Part shown: positions 50,340-59,070 of the stretch, one piece after another
Position numbering within the stretch: the stretch's first letter is position 1
How the letters are laid out: each line of letters opens with the position of its first letter
DNA from: Streptomyces capitiformicae
GTDB taxonomy: Bacteria > Actinomycetota > Actinomycetes > Streptomycetales > Streptomycetaceae
Direction of reading: 5' to 3'
Assembly (NCBI RefSeq): GCF_002214185.1
Contig: NZ_CP022161.1
Coordinates: forward strand, 8,067,486-8,131,485
Length of the DNA: 64,000 bases
The notes under the pieces: generated by a model
Seen by the model: only the letters and a program-made list of their open reading frames with translations
What the model was told of the DNA's origin: nothing
Database searches by the model: none
Translations under genes and position numbers: made by a program

Positions 50340-52280
50340 TATTCCTGTATGGTGTGGCGCGTGTCTGCCACCCTTGCCCCGTCACCGGTCCGCCGTACGT
50401 CCACATCGACGGCCCCTCGCCGCCGTACCCGAGTCCTCGCGCTGCCAGAAGCCCGCTGGGCCCTGGTCTCGACCCTCGCCTTCCTGATCGCCTTCCCGCT
50501 GGACCTCGCCGGCGCCTCCGCCTGGCTGTACGGCCCGCTCTACGCGATCGCGTACGCGGCCGGCGGCTGGGAGCCCGCCCTCGAAGGGCTGCGGGCGCTG
50601 CGCGAGAAAAGCCTCGACGTCGACCTGCTGATGATCGTCGCGGCGCTCGGCGCCGCCGCGATCGGCCAGGTCCTCGACGGCGCCCTGCTGATCGTCATCT
50701 TCGCCACCTCCGGTGCCCTGGAGGCCCTGGCCACCGCCCGCACCGCCGACTCCGTACGCGGTCTGCTCGACCTCGCTCCCACGACGGCCACGCGGGTGTC
50801 CGCCGACGGCTCGGCCGAGGAGACCGTGCCGACGGATCAGCTCGCCGTCGGTGACGTCGTGCTGGTTCGTCCAGGTGAGCGCATCGGCGCCGACGGGCTG
50901 GTCGTGGACGGCGAGAGCGAGGCCGACCAGGCCACCATCACCGGCGAACCGCTGCCCGTCCCCAAGGCCCCCGGTGACGAGGTCTTCGCGGGCACCCTCA
51001 ACGGCACGGGGGCACTGCGCGTCCGCGTCGAACGGGACCCGGGCGACTCCGTCATCGCGCGCATCGTGACCCTCGTCGAGGAGGCCTCGCGCACCAAGGC
51101 GCCGACCCAGCTGTTCATCGAGAAGGTCGAACAGCGGTACGCCGTGGGGGTCGTCGTCGCCACCCTCGCCGTCTTCGGCATCCCGCTCGCCTTCGGCGAG
51201 GACCTCACGGCCGCCCTGCTCCGCGCCATGACCTTCATGATCGTCGCCTCGCCGTGCGCGGTCGTGCTCGCCACCATGCCACCGCTGCTCTCCGCCATCG
51301 CCAACGCCGGCCGGCACGGTGTCCTGGTCAAGTCGGCCGTCGCGATGGAGCGGTTGGGCGAGATCCATGTCGCCGCCCTCGACAAGACCGGCACCCTGAC
51401 CGAGGGCACACCCGAGGTCACCGCCGTACGGCCGCTGCCGGGCTCCGGGCTCGACGAGGACACGCTGCTCGCGCTGGCCGCGGCCGCCGAGCACCCCAGT
51501 GAGCATCCGCTGGCGCGGGCGGTGGTGGCCGCCGCCCGCGCCCGGGGCCTGAGTGTCGCCCCCGCCGAGGAGTTCACAGCGACTCCCGGACGTGGTGTGC
51601 GCGCCACCGTCGAAGGGCGCGTGGTGACGGTCGGACGGCCAGGGGAGTACGCGGAGGCCTCCGGCGGGACCACCGTTCTCGTCGAGCTGGACGGGGCTGC
51701 TGTCGGGACCGTCACGCTGAAGGACCGGTTGCGTCATGACGCCCCGGCCGCCGTCGCCGCGCTCACGACGGTGACCGGCTCGTCGCCCGTCCTGCTCACC
51801 GGTGACAACCCGGTCGCTGCCGGGCAGGTGGCCGCCGACACCGGTATCACCGATGTGCGGGCCGGGCTGCTGCCCGAGGGCAAGGTGGATGCCGTGCGGG
51901 AGCTTCAGCGTGGCGACGGGAAGGTGCTGTTCGTCGGGGACGGCGTCAACGACGCGCCCGCGCTGGCCGCGGCGCACTCCGGGATGGCCATGGGGCGTGC
52001 GGGGTCCGATCTGGCGCTGGAGACGGCGGATGCGGTGGTCGTGCGGGACGAGCTTGTCGCGATCCCCGCGGTCGTACGGCTGTCCCGGGCGGCTCGGCGG
52101 CTGGTGGTGCAGAACCTCGTGATCGCGGGGGTGTGCATTGCCGTACTGGTGGTGTGGGACCTGGTGGGGCATCTGCCGTTGCCGCTCGGGGTGGCCGGGC
52201 ATGAGGGGTCGACCGTGTTGGTGGGGCTGAACGGGCTTCGGCTGCTTCGGGAGTCGGCTTGGCGGCGGGCTGTGGGTTAG
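50337..52280 (+). CDS. P1B-4-type Ni/Co-transporting ATPase (CtpD/CtpJ-like)
   Basis: A 647-residue metal P-type ATPase. TGEPLPVPKAPGDEV (A-domain TGE), MTFMIVASPCAVVLATMPPL (transmembrane SPC motif of P1B-4), ALDKTGTLTEGTPEV (phosphorylated Asp), HPSEHPLARAVV, LTGDNPVAA, VLFVGDGVNDAPALA, and GHEGSTVLVGLNGLRLL (HEG(G/S)T motif of P1B-4). There is no N-terminal metal-binding domain. Exports cobalt, nickel or iron(II). It is divergent from nmtR. ATG at 50337 used; GTG at 50361 (MSATLAPSPVRR) is likely the true start. Confidence 0.92.
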   Translation: MYSCMVWRVSATLAPSPVRRTSTSTAPRRRTRVLALPEARWALVSTLAFLIAFPLDLAGASAWLYGPLYAIAYAAGGWEPALEGLRALREKSLDVDLLMIVAALGAAAIGQVLDGALLIVIFATSGALEALATARTADSVRGLLDLAPTTATRVSADGSAEETVPTDQLAVGDVVLVRPGERIGADGLVVDGESEADQATITGEPLPVPKAPGDEVFAGTLNGTGALRVRVERDPGDSVIARIVTLVEEASRTKAPTQLFIEKVEQRYAVGVVVATLAVFGIPLAFGEDLTAALLRAMTFMIVASPCAVVLATMPPLLSAIANAGRHGVLVKSAVAMERLGEIHVAALDKTGTLTEGTPEVTAVRPLPGSGLDEDTLLALAAAAEHPSEHPLARAVVAAARARGLSVAPAEEFTATPGRGVRATVEGRVVTVGRPGEYAEASGGTTVLVELDGAAVGTVTLKDRLRHDAPAAVAALTTVTGSSPVLLTGDNPVAAGQVAADTGITDVRAGLLPEGKVDAVRELQRGDGKVLFVGDGVNDAPALAAAHSGMAMGRAGSDLALETADAVVVRDELVAIPAVVRLSRAARRLVVQNLVIAGVCIAVLVVWDLVGHLPLPLGVAGHEGSTVLVGLNGLRLLRESAWRRAVG

Positions 52281-52380
52281 TTCGCCTACGGGGGAGGGGG
52301 TCAGACGACTCCAAGGTCAGCCCTACCTTGATGTCGGATTCTCGCCAGCCTCCTCCCTCCCTGTCCCCGATCCTTGAGCC

Positions 52381-53877
52381 ATGAGGAACGGGATGTACGA
52401 AGACGTCGAGCGCTGTGTGCGCGCCGTGCGGTCGAAGGACGCTCGGTTCGACGGGTGGTTCTTCACGGCGGTGCTGACCACCGGGATCTACTGTCGGCCG
52501 AGTTGTCCGGTCGTGCCGCCCAAGCCGGAGAACATGACGTTCTATCCGAGCGCGGCGGCCTGTCAGCAGGCCGGGTTCCGGGCGTGCAAGCGGTGCCGGC
52601 CGGACACGAGTCCGGGCTCGCCCGAATGGGACCAGCGGGCCGATCTGGTGGCTCGGGCGATGCGGCTCGTGGGCGACGGCGTGGTGGACCGTGAGGGCGT
52701 ACCCGGGCTGGCCCGGCGGCTGGGATACAGCACCCGGCAGATCGAGCGGCAGCTGCTGGCCGAGTTGGGGGCGGGGCCGCTCGCGCTCGCCCGGGCCCAG
52801 CGGGCACAGACCGCTCGGCTGCTGATCGAGACGACCGCGCTGCCGATGGCCCAGATCGCGTTCGCCGCCGGGTTCGCGTCGATCCGGACGTTCAACGACA
52901 CCGTGCGGGAGGTCTTCGCGCTGTCGCCGAGCGAACTGCGCGAACGGGCGGCCCGTACTCCTTCACGACAGGTCAACTCTGCAGGAACACCTGGGGTGTT
53001 GAGCCTCCGGCTGCCCTTCCGGGCCCCGCTCAACCCGGACAACCTCTTCGGCCACCTCGCCGCGACCGCCGTACCGGGAGTGGAGGAGTGGCGCGACGGC
53101 GCGTACCGGCGCACGCTCCGCCTCCCGTACGGCCACGGCATCGTCGGCCTCACCCCGGAGCCCGACCACATCGGCTGCCGACTCACCCTCAGCGATCTGC
53201 GCGACCTGCCCGTCGCCATCAGCCGCTGCCGCCGCATGCTGGACCTGGACGCCGACCCGGTCGCCGTCGACGAGCAGCTGCGCACCGACCCGGTGCTCGC
53301 GCCGCTGGTGGACAAGGCGCCGGGGCGCCGGGTGCCGCGTACCGTCGACGAGGCCGAGTTCGCCGTACGGGCGGTGCTCGGACAGCAGGTGTCCACGGCG
53401 GCCGCCCGCACCCACGCGGCCCGGCTGGTCACCGCGCACGGCGAACCCGTCGACGACCCCGAGGGCGGCCTCACCCATCTCTTCCCCTCGCCCGAGGCGC
53501 TCGCGGCCGTGGACCCCGAGACCCTCGCGATGCCCCGCACCCGCCGGACCACCTTCACCACCCTCATACGCCAACTCGCCGACGGCAACGTGCACTTGGG
53601 TGTGGACAGCGACTGGGCGGAGACCCGCGACCAGCTCCTCGCCCTCCCCGGCTTCGGCCCCTGGACCGTCGACGTCATCGCCATGCGAGCCCTCGGCGAC
53701 CCGGACGCCTTCCTCCCCACCGACCTCGGAATCCGGCGCGCCGCACAGGAGCTGGGCCTGCCGTCCACCCCGGCCGCGCTCACGGCACGCGCGGCGGCCT
53801 GGCGGCCGTGGCGGGCGTACGCGGTCCAGTACCTGTGGGCGACGGACAGCCACCCGATCAACTTCCTTCCCGTGTAG
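52381..53877 (+). CDS. Ada-AlkA fusion, DNA-3-methyladenine glycosylase with regulatory domains
   Basis: A 498-residue repair protein. Residues 1-80: Ada zinc domain with TTGIYCRPSCPVV and ACKRCRP (four Cys). Residues 85-185: AraC-type helix-turn-helix (LGYSTRQIERQLLAELG, FAAGFASIRTFNDTVRE). Residues 200-498: AlkA with HhH-GPD (LPGFGPWTVDVIAMRALGDP; catalytic Asp in FLPTDLGIRR). It removes alkylated bases, and the zinc-domain cysteine can accept a methyl group to sense damage. The methyltransferase Ogt that usually follows is truncated just downstream. Confidence 0.93.
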   Translation: MRNGMYEDVERCVRAVRSKDARFDGWFFTAVLTTGIYCRPSCPVVPPKPENMTFYPSAAACQQAGFRACKRCRPDTSPGSPEWDQRADLVARAMRLVGDGVVDREGVPGLARRLGYSTRQIERQLLAELGAGPLALARAQRAQTARLLIETTALPMAQIAFAAGFASIRTFNDTVREVFALSPSELRERAARTPSRQVNSAGTPGVLSLRLPFRAPLNPDNLFGHLAATAVPGVEEWRDGAYRRTLRLPYGHGIVGLTPEPDHIGCRLTLSDLRDLPVAISRCRRMLDLDADPVAVDEQLRTDPVLAPLVDKAPGRRVPRTVDEAEFAVRAVLGQQVSTAAARTHAARLVTAHGEPVDDPEGGLTHLFPSPEALAAVDPETLAMPRTRRTTFTTLIRQLADGNVHLGVDSDWAETRDQLLALPGFGPWTVDVIAMRALGDPDAFLPTDLGIRRAAQELGLPSTPAALTARAAAWRPWRAYAVQYLWATDSHPINFLPV

Positions 53878-54120
53878 CTCCGTTTAGGTGAACAGCGGGC
53901 AGAGGTGGTCGGACTGCCGTGCAACCTCGATCGGATTCGGCCAACGCACTCGGTGAGGGCTCGGGCCCGGCAATGCTGTCGGTGGTCAGGTCACGCACCT
54001 GCCCCCGCCGCAGGGCCTGCGGCGGTCAGACGTGGAGACACTGCCTCGGCGGTTCCAAGCGTCAAACCTTCCGGCGCGAGCCAGGCAGGAGTCTCCGCCA
54101 CTCGGCGGAGAGAGGGCCAA

Positions 54121-54351
54121 ATGACCGAACAGCGCCAAAACCACGCGCACTCGGGGCCGGGCGCCATCTATGGCCGCCCGGCACGGTCAGCAAGTGGCGC
54201 GGTCGGACTCGCCAACGGCAAGAACCCGATCGGCATCATCGTGCCCTGCCACCGGGGCGTAGGCGCGAGCGGCGACCTCACGGGATACGGCGGCGGCCTG
54301 GACCGCAAGAAGCGCCTGCTGGACTTCGAGAGCGGATCGGCGCTCTTCTAG
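54121..54351 (+). pseudogene. Truncated O6-methylguanine-DNA methyltransferase (ogt)
   Basis: Only the C-terminal half is present: [20 protein letters not shown] (active-site PCHR), [20 protein letters not shown]. The N-terminal ribonuclease-like domain and the DNA-binding helix start are missing, and the bases before AVGL have shifted. About 76 residues from a nearby ATG; the full family length is about 165. It lies in the normal position after the AlkA fusion. Confidence 0.78.
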
Positions 54352-55103
54352 CCGCCTGCCTGTCCGTCCGCCTGATCGGCGTCGCGCAGCCTGCTCAGCA
54401 GCTCCGGCAGGGCGGTGCCGATGGGTTCGCGTACGACTTCGTCGGCGAGGTCGTCGTACGGGGTGGGCTCGGCGTTGACGATGATCAGGCGGGCGCCGTG
54501 GTCGGCGGCGATTCCGGCGAGGCCGGCGGCGGGCTGGACCTGGAGGCTGGTGCCGACGGCGATGAAGATCTGGCAGGCCTTGGTGATCGCGACGGCCTCA
54601 CCCAGCACGACCGGATCGAGGCGCTCGCCGAACATCACCGTCGCCGACTTCAGCACGCCTCCGCACTCCAGGCAGGGCGGGTCGTCCTCACCAGCCTCGA
54701 CGCGGGCGAGGGCGTCTTCCATCGGCCCGCGCGCATGGCACTCGGTGCACACGACAGAGCGCGCGGTGCCGTGCAGTTCGAGGACCTTACGGGCCGGCAT
54801 CCCGGCGAGCTGGTGCAGGCCGTCCACGTTCTGCGTGATCACCCGCACCGGCACCGCGGACCGTTCCAGCTCGGCGACGGCCAGGTGCGCGGCGTTCGGC
54901 TCGGCCTTGAACGTCTTGCTCTGCCGCCGCATCTGCCACGAGCGGCGTCGGATCTCCGGATCACGCATGTAGTACTCGTACGTCACGAGTTTCTCGGCCT
55001 CCGGATCCCGCCGCCACAGCCCCTGGGGACCGCGGTAGTCCGGGATGCCGGAGTCGGTGGAAATTCCGGCGCCGCTGAGGATGGCGACGAGGGGCTTGGT
55101 CAT
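54348..55103 (-). CDS. Sirtuin NAD-dependent deacylase
   Basis: A 251-residue Sir2 protein: [20 protein letters not shown] (NAD loop), [33 protein letters not shown] (catalytic His; first zinc cysteines), [20 protein letters not shown] (second pair), [29 protein letters not shown]. It removes acyl groups from lysines using NAD. ATG start. It overlaps the ogt remnant by four bases at the convergent ends. Confidence 0.94.
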   Translation of the reverse strand: MTKPLVAILSGAGISTDSGIPDYRGPQGLWRRDPEAEKLVTYEYYMRDPEIRRRSWQMRRQSKTFKAEPNAAHLAVAELERSAVPVRVITQNVDGLHQLAGMPARKVLELHGTARSVVCTECHARGPMEDALARVEAGEDDPPCLECGGVLKSATVMFGERLDPVVLGEAVAITKACQIFIAVGTSLQVQPAAGLAGIAADHGARLIIVNAEPTPYDDLADEVVREPIGTALPELLSRLRDADQADGQAGG

Positions 55104-55206
55104 GAGCCGACAGTAGGACCCAGGTCTGCTCGGGGCGAATGGATATGACTGCCCGGTCGCGTGCCCCGCAGTCCCCTGTGGGCTGGGCGCGACGGTCGGC
55201 CAGGCA

Positions 55207-55281
55207 GCGGAGTCGAAGTCCGCGGAGTCGAAGTCCGCGGAGTCGAAGTCCGCGGAGTCGAAGTCCGCGGAGCCGAAGTCC
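55207..55281 (+). repeat. 15-bp tandem repeat, five copies
   Basis: GCGGAGTCGAAGTCC four times plus one variant; in frame with the DUF3455 gene it would encode AESKS repeats. It lies upstream of the only usable start. Confidence 0.92.
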
Positions 55282-55287
55282 GCTCGC

Positions 55288-55725
55288 GTGGGTGTCGACG
55301 CCCCGCCCGCGTTGAAGGTCCCCGACGGCAACCGGCTCACCAGTGTTCTCGCCGCGGAAGGCGTCCAGACCTATTCCTGCACCGGAGTCTGGAAGCTGTT
55401 GGAGCCCGCCGCGACTCTCTGGGCCAAGAAGGACCCCTCGCTCCGGACCGTCGCCCTGCACTCCCGCGGCCCCGTCCGGGTGTCCACGGTGGACGGCAGC
55501 GCCGTCAACGCCGCGGCCATCGCCAACTCCCCCAAGCCCGGCACCATCCCCGAGCTCCTCCTGCAGGCCACCGCCACGCGCGGCACCGGGATCCTCGGCG
55601 GCGTCTCCTACATCCAGCGCCTCGACACCCGCGGTGGCGTCGCCCCCACCACCGCCTGCGGCGGTACCGAGCAGATCAGCGTCCCCTGCTCGGCCGTCTA
55701 CGCCTTCTACAAGCCCGCCAAGTGA
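55288..55725 (+). CDS. DUF3455 protein, apparently lacking its signal peptide
   Basis: A 145-residue DUF3455 protein: ALKVPDGNRLTSVLAAEGVQ, TYSCTGVWKLLEPAATLW, VRVSTVDGSAVNAAAIANSP, PGTIPELLLQATATRGTGIL, YIQRLDTRGGVAPTTACGG. Family members are secreted, but here the frame upstream consists of the 15-base repeat and then a non-family stretch with no ATG, GTG or TTG before an in-frame stop at 55114. The GTG at 55288 lacks a ribosome site. The 5' end was probably lost, so the gene may be dead or made as a cytoplasmic form. Confidence 0.75.
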   Translation: MGVDAPPALKVPDGNRLTSVLAAEGVQTYSCTGVWKLLEPAATLWAKKDPSLRTVALHSRGPVRVSTVDGSAVNAAAIANSPKPGTIPELLLQATATRGTGILGGVSYIQRLDTRGGVAPTTACGGTEQISVPCSAVYAFYKPAK

Positions 55726-55744
55726 TGCGGTGAACAAGCCAACC

Positions 55745-55784
55745 GGCAGGCACCCCTCGCTCATCACTGCGAGGGGTGCCTGCC
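55745..55784. terminator. Bidirectional hairpin terminator
   Basis: A 16-base perfect stem (arms 55745-55760 and 55769-55784, eight-base loop) between the convergent DUF3455 and kinase genes. Confidence 0.85.
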
Positions 55785-55806
55785 CTGCCGTGGGCGAAAG
55801 TGCCGA

Positions 55807-58137
55807 TCAGGGTGCGGCGAAGCCGTACGTGCGGTCGTAGTGCTGGGCGACCAGGCGGCCGGTGCCGTCGACGGCGAGCTGCCACTGGTTGACGCCGGTC
55901 TCCACGCCGTCGGTGAAGTTCCACAGCAGTCTGCCGCGGGCGGCGTCGATCGCGTAGAAGCCGTTCCTGTTCTTGTAGGCGGGGACGTAGAGCGCCTCGG
56001 GGCCCGCGGTGATCGGCAGGTCGACGTTGAGGCGAGGGGTGGGACAGAACCAACGCCGGGTGCCGGTCGCGGCGTTGAAGGCGTAGACGCCGGAGGGGTT
56101 CGTACCGGTGACGTACACCGTGTTGCCCTGGGCGCCGAGCGAGGCGAACTGGCCGCTGTCCGGCGTCACCCGCCAGCGGATCTTGCCGTCGAGGAGGTTC
56201 AGCGCCCTGAGCTCGCGGCCGATGGCGAACACCGTACGGTCGAGTACGGCCAGGCCCGGCCGGAGGTCGTAGCCGACGGGGTGCCGCCAGAGGACGTCGG
56301 AGCTCTCGATGCTGCGGACCGTCACGTTGCGCAGGCCGTCGGCGTAGACGAAGTAGCCGGGGATGATGACCGGCAACAGCCGGATGCCGACGTCCTCCGG
56401 GCTGATGGCGATGACCTCGGCCCGGCGGGCCGCGAGGTCCACGGAGAACACGGTGTCCGTGGATGTCGCGACGCCCTGGTCGTCGGACTCGCGCTGGAGC
56501 CGGACACCGAGGACGGAAAGGGCACGGTCGCTGGTCCTGCCGAGCAGCGTGTCGAACCGGAAGTCCGGCCCGAAGTCGAGGGTGAAACGTTCCGTCCCGT
56601 TGGCGAGGTCGACTCCGATCACCGTGGAGCCCTCGCCCAGCGCGACCGCCGCGTCGAAGGTCTGCACGGTCGGGGTGGGCGAGGTACTGATCCCCTCGTA
56701 CACCCACTTGGGCCGGGTGCCGTCCTTGAGGTCGAGGCAGACCATGTCACCCGGGCGGGTCTTCACCAGGGCCGTCCCCTCGTTGAAGACGGCCGGCGCC
56801 TGGAGCAGCGGATCACTGCGGAAGGTCCAGGCCGGCTTCGGGGGCGGGCCGAGCGGCCGTCCGGACTCTCCGGCGGGTTTCTCTCCCCGGGTGAGCAGCA
56901 GCCCGGCGCCCACGGCCACGGCGGTGGCGCCCGCCGACGCGGCGAGGACCGTACGCCGGGACGGTCCGGGCCGGGGGATGATCCGGCGATGCCCGGGGGA
57001 GGTGCGGTCCGGTGCGGTGTCTGCGGGGACGGCGGAAGGGGCCGGTCCTGGCGGGTCGGCGACGGTCGGCGCCTCGTCCGCGCAGCCGGGCCTGCCGGAG
57101 GCGTACGGCGCACCGGAGTCGCGCAGCGGGCGCGGCACCGGGGTGTCGTCCGGACCCTGGCCGTACGCGTACGGCACCGGGTCGTTCGCGTACGCCACCC
57201 GGTCGTCAGCGCCGGCAAAGGGCACCCCGGCCGGGGCGCCCGGCGTGGTGCCGAGGGTCTCCACCGCCGCCGTGCGCAGGGCGATCGAGATGGTCACCGA
57301 AGGCGGCAGCCAGCCGTCCTCCGTCATCTGCTCCACCCCGCCGGGCGCGCAGGCGGCGGCGAGTTTGTCCGGGGTGATCCGCAGCCGTGGGTCCTTGGTG
57401 AGACAGAGGTTGATGATCTTGTCCAGTGGATCGGGCACGCCCGTCAGGTCGGGTGGGCTGTGCACGACCTGGTAGAGGAGCGTGGCCGCCGCGGTTCCGC
57501 TGAACGGGGCGTGCCCGGACGCGGCGTAGGTGAGAACCGAGCCGACGGAGAAGATGTCTCCTTCGGGACCCAGCGGCTCGCCCGTGGCCTGCTCGGGACA
57601 CATGTACTCGAAGGAGCCGAACAGGGCCCCGGAGCGGGTGAGGTCGTAGCCGTCGGTCGCACGGACGATGCCGAAGTCGATGACGCGTGGGCCGTCGGCG
57701 GCGAGGAGGACGTTGGATGGCTTGAGGTCGCGGTGCACCAGCCCGGCGGCCTGCACCGAGATGAGCGCCTCGGCGATGCCGGCGCCCAGCACGAGCACCG
57801 ATTCCACCGGCAGTGGGCCGTGCTCGGCGACCGCCTCGGCCAGGGTGGGCCCGGCTATGTACTCGGTGGCCAGCCAGGGCGTGGCGCCGTCCGGGTCGGC
57901 GTCCACCACGGGCGCCGTGAATCTGCCGCCGACGGCTCCCGCGGCCTCCACCTCACGGCGGAACCGAATGCGGAAGTTTCTGTCCCCCATCAGCTCGGGA
58001 CGGATGGCCTTGACCGCCAGGATCCGTCCCTCCGCAGTCCGCGCCAGGTAGACCCGCCCCATCCCCCCTGCGCCGAGCCGTGCCGTGAGACGGTAGGGAC
58101 CTAGGTCCTGGGGATCGTCGGGGCCCAGTGGTTCCAT
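55807..58137 (-). CDS. Serine/threonine kinase with extracellular PQQ-like beta-propeller
   Basis: A 776-residue receptor kinase. Kinase domain about residues 15-275: LGAGGMGRVYLARTAEG, LAVKAIR, LVHRDLKPSNVLLAADG, VIDFGIVRA, FEYMCPEQATG. A long Pro-rich linker, then a transmembrane helix (TVLAASAGATAVAVGAGLLL), then an outer PQQ-like/quinoprotein propeller with repeats such as MVCLDLKDGTRPKWVYEG, VIGVDLANGTERFTLDFG, LRALNLLDGKIRWRVTPD and GFYAIDAARGRLLWNFTDG. Likely senses an extracellular ligand. ATG preceded by GAGG. Confidence 0.92.
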   Translation of the reverse strand: MEPLGPDDPQDLGPYRLTARLGAGGMGRVYLARTAEGRILAVKAIRPELMGDRNFRIRFRREVEAAGAVGGRFTAPVVDADPDGATPWLATEYIAGPTLAEAVAEHGPLPVESVLVLGAGIAEALISVQAAGLVHRDLKPSNVLLAADGPRVIDFGIVRATDGYDLTRSGALFGSFEYMCPEQATGEPLGPEGDIFSVGSVLTYAASGHAPFSGTAAATLLYQVVHSPPDLTGVPDPLDKIINLCLTKDPRLRITPDKLAAACAPGGVEQMTEDGWLPPSVTISIALRTAAVETLGTTPGAPAGVPFAGADDRVAYANDPVPYAYGQGPDDTPVPRPLRDSGAPYASGRPGCADEAPTVADPPGPAPSAVPADTAPDRTSPGHRRIIPRPGPSRRTVLAASAGATAVAVGAGLLLTRGEKPAGESGRPLGPPPKPAWTFRSDPLLQAPAVFNEGTALVKTRPGDMVCLDLKDGTRPKWVYEGISTSPTPTVQTFDAAVALGEGSTVIGVDLANGTERFTLDFGPDFRFDTLLGRTSDRALSVLGVRLQRESDDQGVATSTDTVFSVDLAARRAEVIAISPEDVGIRLLPVIIPGYFVYADGLRNVTVRSIESSDVLWRHPVGYDLRPGLAVLDRTVFAIGRELRALNLLDGKIRWRVTPDSGQFASLGAQGNTVYVTGTNPSGVYAFNAATGTRRWFCPTPRLNVDLPITAGPEALYVPAYKNRNGFYAIDAARGRLLWNFTDGVETGVNQWQLAVDGTGRLVAQHYDRTYGFAAP

Positions 58138-58553
58138 GACCTCAGCTGCCTGTTCTCGGTGATGACGGGCGAGAATCGACCCGTGGGTGGGGGGAGACCG
58201 GCCTGTCCGGGCGGCTCCCGGAGACCACTCCCAGACGCCCCGCATCCTGCCGAAGCCGCGCCCCGCATCCAGCCGAGCCGCGGCCCGCGCCCAGGACGCC
58301 GGTCCGGAAGTCCCGAGTGCTGCCCCGTTTCCGGAGCGACGCAGCGGGCGGGGTCGCTGGAACGGGGTCTACGTCAGCCTAGAGGCTCAAGTGGCGGACG
58401 GGGGGCGTTTTCAGCCAGCGCTTTAAAGTTCCATTAAATGACGCTCACATCCTTCTCACGGTCTGTACAAGGGGAGTTGACCGTACGTCAGCTGACTCCT
58501 GTCACCTGTCGACGCCAACGGAACCGCCGCCTCCGTGGCCGATCTCCATCCCC
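58138..58553. other. Intergenic region without a gene
   Basis: About 416 bases between two genes transcribed leftward. The right part is AT-richer (GCTTTAAAGTTCCATTAAAT near 58420-58440) and may hold the kinase promoter. No operator or RNA gene recognised. Confidence 0.4.
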
Positions 58554-59045
58554 TCAGCCGACCCGGTTCCCGTTCTCCAACTCCACCGGACCCGTACCGT
58601 CCGCCAGCGCGTCGAGTGCGGCGAGCACACGACGGCCGAGTGTCTCCGACAGGTATGCGGTCAGTTCGGCGCGCGGCACGAGCCGCCAGGAGAGAAGCTC
58701 CTCCTCCTGCAGCCGGATCCTCTTCAGGTCCTCCTCGCCGAGCACCCCGCCGTCGTACAGGTAGGCCACCAGCGGCGGCCGCCCGACCCCGTGCACCCAG
58801 TCCACCGCGAGCAGCCGCCCCAGCTCGACCTCCAGCCCGATCTCCTCGGCGGTCTCGCGCCGCGCGCCCTGCCTGGGCGTCTCCCCGTCGTCCGACTCGA
58901 TCGTGCCGCCCGGAAGCGCCCATCCCTCACGGTAGTTGGGCTCGACGAGCAGGATCCGTCCCTCGCTGTCACGGAAGATCGCGGCGGCGCCGGCCAGGAT
59001 CCGGGGGAGGCTCGCGATGTACGCGGCGAAGTCTTGAGTGGTCAT
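58554..59045 (-). CDS. Nudix hydrolase
   Basis: A 163-residue protein with a Nudix box GGTIESDDGETPRQGARRE followed by TAEEIGLEV; the loop between G and E is two residues longer than the G-x5-E standard. N-terminus RILAGAAAIFRDSEGRILLV. The substrate is a nucleoside diphosphate derivative, not further defined. ATG start; 25 bases downstream of the NIT kinase stop, so possibly in the same operon. Confidence 0.9.
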   Translation of the reverse strand: MTTQDFAAYIASLPRILAGAAAIFRDSEGRILLVEPNYREGWALPGGTIESDDGETPRQGARRETAEEIGLEVELGRLLAVDWVHGVGRPPLVAYLYDGGVLGEEDLKRIRLQEEELLSWRLVPRAELTAYLSETLGRRVLAALDALADGTGPVELENGNRVG

Positions 59046-59070
59046 CCTGGCAGGGTAGTGGCGACAGCCC

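Noticed and set aside
55840..58104. A 754-residue open frame antisense to the PknB-PQQ kinase
   Set aside because: Same reason; the minus strand has all kinase motifs.
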